Shown one piece after another: positions 27,965 through 38,276 of a stretch of 64,000 bases of DNA. The DNA lies in NCBI GenBank assembly GCA_903927345.1, contig CAIYMO010000053.1, positions 1-64,000 on the forward strand. Direction: 5' to 3'. This DNA is from an uncultured Armatimonadota bacterium. Lineage in GTDB: Bacteria; Armatimonadota; Fimbriimonadia; Fimbriimonadales; Fimbriimonadaceae. The translations under genes and the position numbers were made by a program. Every line of letters starts with the position of its first letter. Position 1 is the stretch's first letter. A model generated the notes under the pieces. The model saw only the letters and a list, made by a program, of their open reading frames with translations. It was not told where the DNA came from and searched no databases.

Positions 27965-30562
27965 ATGCGATTCGATAAACTCACCCTCAAGGCTCAGAAC
28001 GCATTCCAAGGCGCCCAAACCGTCGCGGAAAGGTATCAACACCAAGCTATCGATGCCGAACACCTCATGCTCGCTCTCCTTGAGCAAGAGCAAGGTCTCA
28101 TCAAGCCACTGCTGCAAAAGCTAAGTGTTGAAACCGTGTCACTCAAGTCAGAACTCGAAAAGTATTTGAGCAATCAAGCCAAAGTTTCCGATGCCGCCGG
28201 CTACGGGGCAACCATGACGGGTCGTCTCAACACGATATTCCAGGACGCCTTTAAAGAAGCCGAGAAGCTCAAAGACGACTACATTTCTACCGAGCACTTC
28301 CTCCTCGCACTACTTAAGGAGCAAGGTCAAGTCGGGAAGCTCTTGCGTGCATCTGGAGTCCAAGAAACCGACCTAATCAAAGCAATCGACGAGATTCGGG
28401 GTGGGCGCAAGGTCAACGATCCGAACGCCGAAGAAACCTATCAAGCTCTCGAGAAGTACGGAGTGGATCTGACCGCAAAAGCGCGAAGCGGAAAACTTGA
28501 TCCCGTTATCGGTCGCGATGAAGAAATCCGCCGAGTCATTCACGTTCTCAGCCGCCGGACCAAGAACAACCCAGTTCTCATCGGGGAACCCGGTGTTGGA
28601 AAGACCGCGGTTGTCGAAGGTCTCGCCCAACGCATCGTCGCCGGAGATGTTCCGCAAAGCCTGCAGGACAAAAGTGTCATCACCCTCGACCTGGGCGCCA
28701 TGGTCGCGGGTTCGAAGTTCCGCGGAGAGTTCGAAGAACGACTCAAAGCTCTGCTCGACGACGTCAAGAAGGCCGAAGGTCGCGTCATCTTGTTTATCGA
28801 TGAAATGCACACCCTCATCGGCGCAGGAAAAGCTGAAGGGTCGATGGACGCAGCCCAGATGCTTAAGCCAATGCTCGCGAGAGGCGAGTTAAGGTGCGTC
28901 GGCGCAACCACGCTCAACGAGTACAGGCAATACATTGAGAAGGACAAAGCACTCGAGCGACGTTTCCAAATGGTTCTCGTCGACGAGCCAACGGTCGACG
29001 AAACGATCATGATTCTTCGCGGACTCAAGGAGCGCTACGAAGTGCACCACGGCGTCCGCATCACCGATTCCGCTCTCGTCGCTGCCGCAACGCTGAGTAA
29101 CCGCTACATCACAGCGCGATTCTTGCCGGACAAGGCAATCGACTTGATCGATGAAGCCGGTAGCAAACTCAAGATCGAAATCGACTCTGTCCCTAACGAG
29201 ATAGACGAAGTCGAACGCGAAATCGTCCAACTCCAGATCAGCCAGCAACAGCTTCAGAAGGAAGAAGACGAAGCCTCTAAGGAACGTCTCGATGGTGTCG
29301 AACGAAAAATCGCAGAGCTCCGAGAGAAAGCAGGCGGACTCCGGGCGGTCTGGCAAAAGGAGAAGGATCAGATTGAAGTTGTCCGAGAAGGTAAAGCCGA
29401 GCTCGAACAGCTTAAAGCCGAGCTCGACCACGCAACCAACTCCGGCGACCTCGCTCGAGCCGGAGAGATCCAGTACGGCAAAATCCCGGCGGTCAACAAA
29501 CGCATCGAGGCGGCAAGCGAGGATCTCAAGGCCCTTCAAGCCGACGGAAAAATGCTCAAGGAAGAAGTCGACAGTGAGGACATCGCCGAAATCGTGAGCA
29601 AATGGACCGGCGTTCCGGTTCGAAACCTACTTCAGGGAGAAATGCAAAAGCTGCTCTCGCTCGAAGAGCAGCTTGAGAAACGCGTCGTCGGTCAGCGAGA
29701 GGCGCTCATTGCCGTCTCTGACGCGGTGCGTCGAAGTAGATCCGGATTGAGCGATCCAAACCGCCCCATCGGCTCGTTCCTGTTCCTCGGTCCGACTGGC
29801 GTCGGAAAAACGGAAACCGCAAAGGCGCTTGCAGAGCTCCTTTTCAACGATGACAAAGCGATGGTTCGCATCGACATGAGCGAATACGGCGAGAAGCACT
29901 CTGTATCCCGCCTCATCGGTGCCCCTCCCGGCTACGTCGGATACGATGAGGGTGGTCAACTTACAGAAGTCGTCCGCCGCCGACCGTACTGCGTCATTCT
30001 CCTGGACGAGATTGAAAAAGCGCATCCTGAAGTGTTTAACGTCTTGCTTCAAGTGCTGGACGATGGTCGACTCACCGATGGCCAGGGTCGAACTGTCGAC
30101 TTTAAAAACACGGTGATCATTCTCACGAGCAACATCGGCAGTCACCATTACGGCGACCCCGTCAGTGGACCCCCATTTGACGAAGTGAAGCCGCTCGTTC
30201 TCGCCGAACTGAGAGCCCACTTCCGACCAGAGTTTTTGAACCGGTTGGACGAAATGATCGTCTTCCGACCTCTGACCCAAAACGAGATCAAGGGCATTGT
30301 GGGAATCCAGCTCGAGGGTCTGAGGAGCAGGCTAGCCGAGCGTAGAATCGAGCTTGTTCTTACCGATGACGCTCTGAACAACCTCGCCGTTAAAGGCTTC
30401 GACCCCGTTTATGGTGCTAGACCTCTCAAGCGAGCGATTCAAGCAGAGCTAGTGAATCCACTCTCAACTCTGCTTCTCAAAGGAGAAGTACGTGAGGGAC
30501 AGACCGTTCGAGTAAGTGTCGAAAATGATGCCTTCATTTTCCAAGTAAAAGAATCGGCTTAA
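27965..30562 (+). CDS. clpB: ATP-dependent chaperone ClpB
   Basis: Two Walker A motifs ([27 protein letters not shown]), Clp-N domain, coiled-coil middle domain. Confidence 0.97.
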   Translation: MRFDKLTLKAQNAFQGAQTVAERYQHQAIDAEHLMLALLEQEQGLIKPLLQKLSVETVSLKSELEKYLSNQAKVSDAAGYGATMTGRLNTIFQDAFKEAEKLKDDYISTEHFLLALLKEQGQVGKLLRASGVQETDLIKAIDEIRGGRKVNDPNAEETYQALEKYGVDLTAKARSGKLDPVIGRDEEIRRVIHVLSRRTKNNPVLIGEPGVGKTAVVEGLAQRIVAGDVPQSLQDKSVITLDLGAMVAGSKFRGEFEERLKALLDDVKKAEGRVILFIDEMHTLIGAGKAEGSMDAAQMLKPMLARGELRCVGATTLNEYRQYIEKDKALERRFQMVLVDEPTVDETIMILRGLKERYEVHHGVRITDSALVAAATLSNRYITARFLPDKAIDLIDEAGSKLKIEIDSVPNEIDEVEREIVQLQISQQQLQKEEDEASKERLDGVERKIAELREKAGGLRAVWQKEKDQIEVVREGKAELEQLKAELDHATNSGDLARAGEIQYGKIPAVNKRIEAASEDLKALQADGKMLKEEVDSEDIAEIVSKWTGVPVRNLLQGEMQKLLSLEEQLEKRVVGQREALIAVSDAVRRSRSGLSDPNRPIGSFLFLGPTGVGKTETAKALAELLFNDDKAMVRIDMSEYGEKHSVSRLIGAPPGYVGYDEGGQLTEVVRRRPYCVILLDEIEKAHPEVFNVLLQVLDDGRLTDGQGRTVDFKNTVIILTSNIGSHHYGDPVSGPPFDEVKPLVLAELRAHFRPEFLNRLDEMIVFRPLTQNEIKGIVGIQLEGLRSRLAERRIELVLTDDALNNLAVKGFDPVYGARPLKRAIQAELVNPLSTLLLKGEVREGQTVRVSVENDAFIFQVKESA

Positions 30563-30593
30563 CCTGTTCTTAAAGACTCTTAGCTAACGTCTC

Positions 30594-30622
30594 CACATAT
30601 GCGCAATCGTCGCGCATATGTG
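30594..30622. repeat. Perfect inverted repeat immediately upstream of the ribosome-binding site
   Basis: CACATATGCGC-AATCGTC-GCGCATATGTG, 11-bp perfect arms, followed directly by AGGGAAGG and the ATG at 30633. Confidence 0.9.
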
Positions 30623-30632
30623 AGGGAAGGTT

Positions 30633-33035
30633 ATGACAGCAAAGTCTTGGTGGATCGTTAGTGCAGCTCTTCTGGGGGTTGCAGGCTTGGTGGCCGCTGG
30701 TTGGAAGGCAAACTCGGGTGAACTTCCCGGACTTCGCCCAGATGGGTCGGTCAAGATTCCAAACGGCTGGACGATCAACAAGGTCGGCAATCTCATTGAC
30801 TTGCCAGGCGATTTTCCCCAAGATGTTGCGTTCCTGAAGGACGGGCGACACGCGTTGGTCAACACCGCAGGGTTTAACGATCATACGCTCAACCTGATTG
30901 ATCTGCAAACTGGTCAAATCGCCCAAACCATCACCGTTCCAACGGCATGGATTGGACTCGACGCATCCAACGAAGCCGAAATTCTTCTCTCCGCAGGTCA
31001 GCCAAAGTCGGGCGAAATGATTCACCGGTTCACCTACGACAACGAAAAACTCACTTCATCAAAGCCTTGGTCCGATGAGAGCACTGCAGCCAACGATCGA
31101 TTTGTTTCATCAATCGTGCGCACCAAGGACCGGATCTACGCTCTTAATATCCAAACCGACGAGTTGATCACCCTTGACCACGATTGGACAATACTTCGCA
31201 AAAACCGATTGCGCTACCGTCCGTATGCTCTGGCACTTTCTCCCGATGGCGAGCAGCTGGCCATTTCAAACTGGGGAGACAAGTCCGTCTCGATCTACGA
31301 AACAAAGACGATGTCGATGCTGAAGTATGCGGAAGTTGGACCTCTTCCATCTTCGCTGCAATATGCAAAAGATGGTCGCCTCTTCGTTACCGTGTCGGGG
31401 TCCGACTACGTCGCGGTACTTGACAAAAACAAGCAGGTCACCAAAGTAAATGTTGGATTCGGACTTGCTCAGCCAGTCGGAAGTAGTCCAGTAGCCCTCA
31501 GCATCTCCCGAGACGATTCTAGGCTTTATGTCGCTAATGCCGGAAACAACGCCGTTGCAGTATTAGATATCTCAAAATCAAAACCCACACTTACTGGGCA
31601 CATTCCAACCGACCGCTATCCGACGCTGGTCAAGGAAACTCCCGACGGCAAGCGCCTCGTCATTGGCACCGCCAAAGGTGAATACGGACCAAACGCTGGA
31701 GCTAAGGTCGATACAACTGTAAAGGGCGTTCGCGGCCAACAGTACAACATTCCCTACCGGTACATCTCCACCATGCTCAAGGGTCGACTGAGTGTCGTAG
31801 ACATACCCACATCTTCTCAGCTCAGCGCGTACACAAAGATCGCCCAGGCTGGAGCTTTAGCAAGAAAGAAGGAAGCGGACGACCTGCTGGTCAAACAAAA
31901 GGCCGTCATGGACGCCATGAAGTCCATCAAGCACGTCATCTACGTCATTCGGGAGAACAGAACCTACGACCAAGTGTTTGGAGACATGAAGCAGGGCAAC
32001 GGCGACCCAACCCTCTGCCTATTCGGCGAAGATGTCACCCCGAATTCTCACCAACTAGCCAAAGACTTTATCCTCTTTGACAACTTCTATGCAGATGGCG
32101 AATGCTCGCAGTGCGGTCACCAATGGACCGATGCCGCATACGCAAATGACTACTGTGAGAAGCAATGGGTGCTCGGATACTCTCGACGATCCCAAATCCG
32201 AAGCGACCTAAGGCTCACCTCGTCACCGGGTGAATACATTTGGACTCAGGCACGGAAGCAAGGGCTGAAAGCACGCGTCTACGGCGAGTACGTCGACGTC
32301 CAGGAAGATCATGACTCTCTAAACTCAGCCGAGATTAAAGCGGATCCAGAGAAGTACGGATACAGCGAAACCTGGGAAAAGATTTTTGCCACCGGAGGAC
32401 GCGATACGGAAAAGATCGATGATTTTCTGCGGGAGTTTAAAGAAGCCGAGCGAACTGGAGAACTACCGAACCTAATGGTCATGGCTCTCCCCGACGACCA
32501 CACCCACGGATTCAGCCCTGGAACCTACTCGCCGAAGGCGATGGTTGCGGACAACGATCTTGCGGTGGGACGTCTGGTTGATGCGGTTTCTCACTCCCGA
32601 TTCTGGAAAGACACAGCGATCTTTGTGATCCAAGACGACGCCCAAGACGGTCCAGACCACGTTGACGCACATCGAACCATTGCCCACTTCATCTCGCCGT
32701 ACACCCGACGGGGAGTCGTGGATTCCACACACTACACAACGTCTTCGATGCTCAGGACAATGGGCCTCATCCTCGGAACGGCCCCGCTCAGCCAGTACGA
32801 CGCCATCGCCCCGCCCATGATCATGGCGGCCTCATCAAAGCCCGACCTTCGCCCGTTCAAAGCGATTGCACCGAAATACAACGTCGATGAACGAAACCCC
32901 GAAAAAGGCAAACTTGCTGAATGGTCCAAGACCCTCGACTTCTCAGAAGTTGACCGGGCGGACTTCGATTCTCTAAACCGATTGCTGTGGGCTGGCTATA
33001 AACCAGGCATTCCGTATCCTGCGCACTTACAGTGA
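30633..33035 (+). CDS. YVTN/YncE-like beta-propeller plus phosphoesterase (alkaline phosphatase superfamily) domain protein
   Basis: N-terminal propeller repeats (RPYALALSPDGEQLAISNWGDKSVSIYE) and C-terminal KHVIYVIRENRTYDQVFGDM...FAVIQDDAQDG-like phosphoesterase (IFVIQDDAQDGPDHVDAHRT). Confidence 0.88.
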   Translation: MTAKSWWIVSAALLGVAGLVAAGWKANSGELPGLRPDGSVKIPNGWTINKVGNLIDLPGDFPQDVAFLKDGRHALVNTAGFNDHTLNLIDLQTGQIAQTITVPTAWIGLDASNEAEILLSAGQPKSGEMIHRFTYDNEKLTSSKPWSDESTAANDRFVSSIVRTKDRIYALNIQTDELITLDHDWTILRKNRLRYRPYALALSPDGEQLAISNWGDKSVSIYETKTMSMLKYAEVGPLPSSLQYAKDGRLFVTVSGSDYVAVLDKNKQVTKVNVGFGLAQPVGSSPVALSISRDDSRLYVANAGNNAVAVLDISKSKPTLTGHIPTDRYPTLVKETPDGKRLVIGTAKGEYGPNAGAKVDTTVKGVRGQQYNIPYRYISTMLKGRLSVVDIPTSSQLSAYTKIAQAGALARKKEADDLLVKQKAVMDAMKSIKHVIYVIRENRTYDQVFGDMKQGNGDPTLCLFGEDVTPNSHQLAKDFILFDNFYADGECSQCGHQWTDAAYANDYCEKQWVLGYSRRSQIRSDLRLTSSPGEYIWTQARKQGLKARVYGEYVDVQEDHDSLNSAEIKADPEKYGYSETWEKIFATGGRDTEKIDDFLREFKEAERTGELPNLMVMALPDDHTHGFSPGTYSPKAMVADNDLAVGRLVDAVSHSRFWKDTAIFVIQDDAQDGPDHVDAHRTIAHFISPYTRRGVVDSTHYTTSSMLRTMGLILGTAPLSQYDAIAPPMIMAASSKPDLRPFKAIAPKYNVDERNPEKGKLAEWSKTLDFSEVDRADFDSLNRLLWAGYKPGIPYPAHLQ

Positions 33036-33063
33036 GCATAGAGGCGGTATCTTAAAGTTAAGC

Positions 33064-34068
33064 ATGCCGCACAAACGCGTTGAACAACCGTTTGACTCGG
33101 ATGCCCTCGTAAAGGGCATCCGGGATTACATAACGCGTATGGTGACCAAGTCGGGAACCAAAGCAATCAACCCGCCGCATCGCATCAAATTCCATTGGCC
33201 ACCGCACCCGGTCAGCTACGAATACCACGTTCTAGCCTCAGACTGGACGGGCAAAACCACCTTCGAAGCCCACAACGAAACGTTTGACGTCGAAGTCGCC
33301 CGCACGCCCTTTGGCGTATTCGGAAGATGTCCCGCGCTTTGGCACGAGGCGCGTGGCACGAGCGAAGCAGAAATGCTAAAGGCTCTCAAAAAAACGGCGG
33401 AGCCACTGTTTAACCGACAATTTGCTATCGCAACCGCTCTTGAACAGCAATCCCGTTACAGTGGTGAGATTCGAAACCTTGAACCGCTCGACATCCTAAA
33501 ACTCTTCTACTGTCACGACCGAGACGTCGCAAACGCAGCTCACGAGTTCGTCGAAGTATCACACTTCCGCACCTCATACTTCCCTGCTCTCTGTGAGATC
33601 CTTGAAGATCGAAAGCACCCATGGCGGCGCACCGCACAGTGGTGTGTGCTCGATCTTTTCGAAGACCTCCCTGCGTACATCGACTCGGATGAAGACAACA
33701 GCCGAGCTGTCTCATCGATCAAGGGCCTACTTTGGGACGCCGAGGATGACTACGCACGAACAATCTACAAGGCCGGTGTTGTCCTAGGCGGTCACTTGCC
33801 CCATCGACAAGGTGGACAAGCCCTCCTCGAATGCCTTCAGGCACCATCGCTGGTCGGCCGACGGTCCGCAATCCACGGCCTATTCCACGTCTGCGAATGG
33901 GTGCCCGACATGGAGCCCCGCGTCGTTCAAGCGCTCCGAGAACACGCAAAGCGTGAAGTCGATCCACAGCTCAGCATATTTGCATTTGCAATGGCCGAAG
34001 ATATTGAAAAGGGCGGAGTGGACCATACTCCAGAACCAGTATTTGCCTTCGAAGCCAGCGCGATTTAG
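33064..34068 (+). CDS. Hypothetical protein, possible HEAT-like repeats
   Basis: 334-codon ORF with start shortly after the previous gene; helical repeats in the C-terminal half. Confidence 0.7.
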   Translation: MPHKRVEQPFDSDALVKGIRDYITRMVTKSGTKAINPPHRIKFHWPPHPVSYEYHVLASDWTGKTTFEAHNETFDVEVARTPFGVFGRCPALWHEARGTSEAEMLKALKKTAEPLFNRQFAIATALEQQSRYSGEIRNLEPLDILKLFYCHDRDVANAAHEFVEVSHFRTSYFPALCEILEDRKHPWRRTAQWCVLDLFEDLPAYIDSDEDNSRAVSSIKGLLWDAEDDYARTIYKAGVVLGGHLPHRQGGQALLECLQAPSLVGRRSAIHGLFHVCEWVPDMEPRVVQALREHAKREVDPQLSIFAFAMAEDIEKGGVDHTPEPVFAFEASAI

Positions 34069-34101
34069 ATGGTCGACTGACCTACCCGGTATCCTAGAGG
34101 G

Positions 34102-35187
34102 ATGTCCCACGCCGCAATGTTGCGAACTCCTCTTTACGATGCGCACCTCAAACTGAACGCCCGCATGGTTCCGTTCGCCGGGTACGAGATGCCAGTTCAG
34201 TACTCAAGCATTATCGCTGAGTCCAAGGCAGTTCGAGAAGGCGCCGGCATGTTCGACGTCTCCCACATGGCACGCGTCAGCTTCTCCGGAGAAGGCGTTG
34301 AAGCATTCCTAGAGCAGATAACAACCAATGATGTCAGCAAGCTTGGCGATGGGCAGGGACAGTATTCGATGATGCCGAACCACGGGGGCGGAATCGTCGA
34401 TGACATCATTGTCTACCGAATCACCTCCGATCATTTTGAAGTCGTCTTCAACGCATCAAACCATGCCAAAGACGTAGCTTGGTCCAATCAGTTCATGCCC
34501 TCCACCGTCACAATGTCGGACAAGACTGCGGACACTGTTATGGTCGCCGTCCAAGGACCCTCAGCCCGCAAAATAGTCGCATCACTTTCCGACAACCCGA
34601 CTGCAATCAACGAAGCCGCTATGTTTGAAGTGGTCAATTGCAAAATCGCCGGCGTAGACACCTTCGCCGCGTGTAGCGGTTACACCGGAGAAGATGGCTA
34701 CGAACTCATCTACAGCAATTCTGAGGCTGAAACGGTTTGGAACGCCCTTTTGGAAGCAGGCGTGGCGGCCTGTGGGCTCGGTTCGCGAGACACATTGCGA
34801 GTCGAGGCTGGTCTCCCTCTTTACGGTCACGAACTTACCGATGAACTCTCACCAATAGCTGCTGGTCTTGGGTGGGTCATTAGCAAAACCAAGTCATTCA
34901 ACGGCTCGGTAGCGATCAACAAGGCACGAGAAGAAGGGACAGCAACCAAACTCCAAGGCATCAAACTCTCGGCAAAGCGATTAATCGCTCCTGGCATGAA
35001 GGTCTACCTCGGCGAAGAAGAAGTTGGCGAAGTCTCCAGCGGAGTCGTCTCACCCCTTCTCGATACCGGAATCGCCTTTGCATTCATCAATTCCGAAATC
35101 AAGCAAGGAACCGAGGTCGCCATTGATGTACGAGGTAAGCGAGAACCAGGAGTCGTCGCAAACAAGCGCTTCTTCAAACGTGCATGA
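34102..35187 (+). CDS. gcvT: Glycine cleavage system T protein (aminomethyltransferase)
   Basis: LRTPLYDAHLKLNARMVPFAGYEMPVQY, GAGMFDVSHMARV, SGYTGEDGYELI. Confidence 0.94.
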   Translation: MSHAAMLRTPLYDAHLKLNARMVPFAGYEMPVQYSSIIAESKAVREGAGMFDVSHMARVSFSGEGVEAFLEQITTNDVSKLGDGQGQYSMMPNHGGGIVDDIIVYRITSDHFEVVFNASNHAKDVAWSNQFMPSTVTMSDKTADTVMVAVQGPSARKIVASLSDNPTAINEAAMFEVVNCKIAGVDTFAACSGYTGEDGYELIYSNSEAETVWNALLEAGVAACGLGSRDTLRVEAGLPLYGHELTDELSPIAAGLGWVISKTKSFNGSVAINKAREEGTATKLQGIKLSAKRLIAPGMKVYLGEEEVGEVSSGVVSPLLDTGIAFAFINSEIKQGTEVAIDVRGKREPGVVANKRFFKRA

Positions 35188-35726
35188 CGGTAATTGAAAC
35201 AACGCGAACGCGTGTTAGAAGGATCACAGCCGACGACTATGATGCAATGTTCGAGGTCTACTCAGACCTCGAACTCATGAAGTACGTTGGGGATTCCACA
35301 GCAATCAGCCCCGAAGACTGCTTGCGTTGGATGCACATCACTCTGGACAATTACGCAACGAAAAGCTATGGTCTCTTCCTGATCGAAGAGATCAATTCCA
35401 CGACTTGCATGGGCTTCGTCGGACTAACCCATCCCGGCGGAATTCCACATCCGGAGATCAAATACACCCTTAAAAAGGAGTTTTGGGGGTTCGGCATCGC
35501 AACCGAGGTTGTCCAGACCCTCACTCAATTTGCTCTAATGACCGGTTGGACAACCCGAGTCGTCGCTACAGTCAGCCCGGAGCACCTTGGTTCTCAACGA
35601 GTACTAGAGAAGGCTGGCTTTGTTCGTGAAGCAGATACTTGCAACGAAGACGGAACAACAACCGCATACTATTCATGTGAGAATCCCGTGCGGAGTCCTG
35701 CCCCTAATTCTTCTCAGCGGATGTAA
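35184..35726 (+). CDS. GNAT family N-acetyltransferase
   Basis: TRTRVRRITADDYDAMFEVYSDLELMKYVGD and SPEHLGSQRVLEKAGFVRE. Confidence 0.85.
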   Translation: MTVIETTRTRVRRITADDYDAMFEVYSDLELMKYVGDSTAISPEDCLRWMHITLDNYATKSYGLFLIEEINSTTCMGFVGLTHPGGIPHPEIKYTLKKEFWGFGIATEVVQTLTQFALMTGWTTRVVATVSPEHLGSQRVLEKAGFVREADTCNEDGTTTAYYSCENPVRSPAPNSSQRM

Positions 35727-36003
35727 TCCGACCGATCAGGCTGATATCAAACGCGACGCAGCCAAACTTGCCGAAAGCTCGACCCGCACTCTCGCCAATG
35801 CCGGTCTTGCCGCAAAAGTCAACACAGTGCTCTCATTGCGCAAAGGCCTCAATACGAGCACGTTCTCGGTAGAATCGGAAGCTGGAACCGTCACCTTGAA
35901 AGGGACGACTCCGACAATGAAGTCAAAAAAACTGATTCTTGAACTCGTTCGAGAAACCAAAGGCGTGGATCGAATCATAGACAAACTCACCGTTCGCCCT
36001 TAG
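35677..36003 (+). CDS. BON-domain lipoprotein
   Basis: GTG start, lipobox VRIPCGVLPLILLSGC, BON-like VNTVLSLRKGLNTSTFSVESEAGTVTLKGTTPTMKSKKLILELVRETKGVDRIIDKLTV. Confidence 0.7.
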   Translation: MRIPCGVLPLILLSGCNPTDQADIKRDAAKLAESSTRTLANAGLAAKVNTVLSLRKGLNTSTFSVESEAGTVTLKGTTPTMKSKKLILELVRETKGVDRIIDKLTVRP

Positions 36004-36066
36004 CTCTGCCACTCGAGGAAGGTAGCAATCACCCTCGAGCATGTGCCAAAATCAGTGTCCGCCTGT

Positions 36067-36153
<87 letters not shown>

Positions 36154-36176
36154 AACTTCTTCGCGGAACACCCTTC

Positions 36177-37256
36177 TCAAGGGATCATCTCTGGTACCAG
36201 GCCGTACTTGAACCGATATCCGGCGTCTTTTGGTTCAATCAGACCGAACCAGCCTCTGTCGTCCCAGGGCGTTGCGGACGCTCCAGATTCTAAAACGGTC
36301 TTGGTCACAACTCGGTAGTACTCGCGCACAACGCCCGAGTCTCTATCGGACTGCTGTTCCTTCCTACCGACTCCGTACTCACCGTAATTCACTCCGATTC
36401 CAAGTTTCTTGGCATGCGCCAACACTCCTCTTAAGCTCTTAACCACCGCGTCCGCGCCCGGATACTCGCTCAATTTCCCATCCTGTCCACAGAACGGCCA
36501 AGGGTCGTAGGTGTGAAGAGTCGCTATAATGTTCGCGTCCTTTCCTGCTCCCGGCAAGCCGTCTCGGGTTGGATACATTGCCGCAAGCATTGAATGGTTC
36601 CCCTGCCCGTTCATCCCAAACATAACGATTCGAGTAGCATTCTTGCCCCCCGTCGCCCGGATCGCTTTGTAACCAACTTCGTTGATGTGCCGCGTCTTCG
36701 TAAGCGCTGCTGCATCATACGGCTTCACATATCCGCCCCAACTCCCGAACACATCCTCAGGCTCATTCAGCACTTCAAAGATCAACTTTGGACTCTCGCT
36801 TGAGAACTGAGTCGCAATTCCCTTCCATAGGTTCGCGAAGATCGAATCGTGCTTGTCTCCGCTATAACTTCGCTTTAGCCAATGTTCGTGGTGCGCATTG
36901 ATGACCACATAAAGATTCTTACTGAGAGCATAGCGAACCGCCGCCTTCAGATCCATAAATCGACTAGCTTGAACATTGATGTTCCCCGAGGCGTCGGCAA
37001 GGTGCTTACCGTCGAATCCGTCCATCCAGGTCACAGGAATACGCACATGTTTGGCACCCGCGCCCGCATACAAGTCAATCACTTTGCGAACGTCCGTCAG
37101 AGCAGTCGGGTTGATACCAAGATCAAAACAGTTTCCGAGGTTAAATCCGAACCCCATCTGCTTGGAAACTTCAATGCCGTTTAGGGGTGCGGCACCTGAT
37201 GTTACAACCGGACGAAACAGCACCAAAGTTGCCACTGACAACATGCTTAAACTCAT
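36177..37256 (-). CDS. Glycoside hydrolase family 5-like (cellulase fold)
   Basis: GFGFNLGNCFDLG, HVRIPVTWMDGF, YVVINAHHEHW, LIFEVLNEPE, GVNYGEYGV. Confidence 0.88.
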   Translation of the reverse strand: MSLSMLSVATLVLFRPVVTSGAAPLNGIEVSKQMGFGFNLGNCFDLGINPTALTDVRKVIDLYAGAGAKHVRIPVTWMDGFDGKHLADASGNINVQASRFMDLKAAVRYALSKNLYVVINAHHEHWLKRSYSGDKHDSIFANLWKGIATQFSSESPKLIFEVLNEPEDVFGSWGGYVKPYDAAALTKTRHINEVGYKAIRATGGKNATRIVMFGMNGQGNHSMLAAMYPTRDGLPGAGKDANIIATLHTYDPWPFCGQDGKLSEYPGADAVVKSLRGVLAHAKKLGIGVNYGEYGVGRKEQQSDRDSGVVREYYRVVTKTVLESGASATPWDDRGWFGLIEPKDAGYRFKYGLVPEMIP

Positions 37257-37296
37257 GCCCCATCATACCGATCCACCGCCCCTATTGCACAGTGTA

Positions 37297-37312
37297 TCGA
37301 TCGAACGATCGA
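37297..37312. promoter_or_regulatory. Operator-like inverted repeat in a divergent intergenic region
   Basis: TCGATCG-AA-CGATCGA, 7-bp perfect arms, between divergent GH5-like and YCII-like genes. Confidence 0.5.
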
Positions 37313-37335
37313 GGTGACTGAAGTATTCTGGGGCA

Positions 37336-37692
37336 GTGAAGTTCCTCTGTCTTGGCTACCTGAACATGGACAAATTCGACTCCATCCCAGAGTCAGAAAA
37401 GCAGTCCATTCTTGAGAGATGCGCCGAACAGTGCATCCCGTTTCGAGCCAGCGGAAACGTGATCATGGAAGAAGGCGTGCGGCATTACAGCGAGGCAAAG
37501 GTGATTCAGCCAATCAACGGTGTTGCGAAAGTTACCGGCGGAACCCTTCTTCCTTCCCCTCTCCAGTTAGGCAGCGTGTTTGTCATCGAAGCAACGGATG
37601 TTGACGAAGCAATCAAAACCGCCAGTCTCCATCCTGCGGCCCTATTTGGAGAAGAATTTGACTTTTCGATTGAAGTCCGTCCGCTCCAATAG
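37336..37692 (+). CDS. YCII-related (DGPF) domain protein
   Basis: MKFLCLGYLNMDKFDSIPESEKQ... and IEATDVDEAIKTASLHPAALFGEEFDFSIEVRPLQ. Confidence 0.75.
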   Translation: MKFLCLGYLNMDKFDSIPESEKQSILERCAEQCIPFRASGNVIMEEGVRHYSEAKVIQPINGVAKVTGGTLLPSPLQLGSVFVIEATDVDEAIKTASLHPAALFGEEFDFSIEVRPLQ

Positions 37693-37700
37693 CTCACTTG

Positions 37701-38276
37701 CTACGCCTTGACGACCAGAACCTCAAGCTTTCGAGGGCCGTGAACGCCTTCCACGCGGACCAGTTCAATATCGCTTGTCGCGCTGGGTCCACTGATAAAC
37801 GTCAACGGCCGTGTAACCATCACTCGCTCAAGACCCTCTTCCAGGCTCGAAACTACTTGGTCCGCACGAATGATGCAGACATGATGGTCAGGAATCAACG
37901 TTATTGCCCGCCGACCTTGCCCTTGCCCGGCATCCAAAACGATAGTGCCTGATTCGGCAATGCCAACCGCGCAGGACGTGATGGTCGTCTCGAAGTCAAC
38001 CAACTCGGCGTGGGTGAACCCAGCATCGGCAATAGCACCCTCGATCACAAACTCAAAGTCTGCAGCGACCAAACACCTCCGGCCTTCGCAGATCCGATTT
38101 AGAGTTGCGGACACCTCATCCTGTGAAACTCGGTGGACGATCGCCCGGTAGTCCGCTACACGTTCACAAAACAGATCTATCGAAGCTGGCTGAACTGGCG
38201 TTTCTGTCCGGAAGTAATCCTCCCGAGGAACCGCCGCCGTGCGTATTCTCGATAGAATCCTTTCCTTAGCGGTCAC
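37701..38276 (-). CDS. lutC: LutC/YkgG-type LUD domain protein
   Basis: GIAESGTIVLDAGQGQGRRAITLIPDHHVCIIRADQVV and ISGPSATSDIELVRVEGVHGPRKLEVLVV; GTG start preceded by GGAGG. Confidence 0.88.
   Translation of the reverse strand: MTAKERILSRIRTAAVPREDYFRTETPVQPASIDLFCERVADYRAIVHRVSQDEVSATLNRICEGRRCLVAADFEFVIEGAIADAGFTHAELVDFETTITSCAVGIAESGTIVLDAGQGQGRRAITLIPDHHVCIIRADQVVSSLEEGLERVMVTRPLTFISGPSATSDIELVRVEGVHGPRKLEVLVVKA

Noticed and set aside
27910-27965. CTTGAAA upstream of clpB as a sigma32-type heat-shock promoter
   Set aside because: The -35-like match is present but no CCCCAT-like -10 is at the right distance; no CIRCE element was seen either.
28889-30280. Antisense ORFs of 216 and 217 aa opposite clpB
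   Set aside because: Shadow frames of a highly conserved gene; compositional artefacts with no domain.
36003-36060. CTCGAGG...CCTCGAG inverted repeat after the BON gene as a terminator
   Set aside because: Only 7-bp arms with a long loop and no U-tract.
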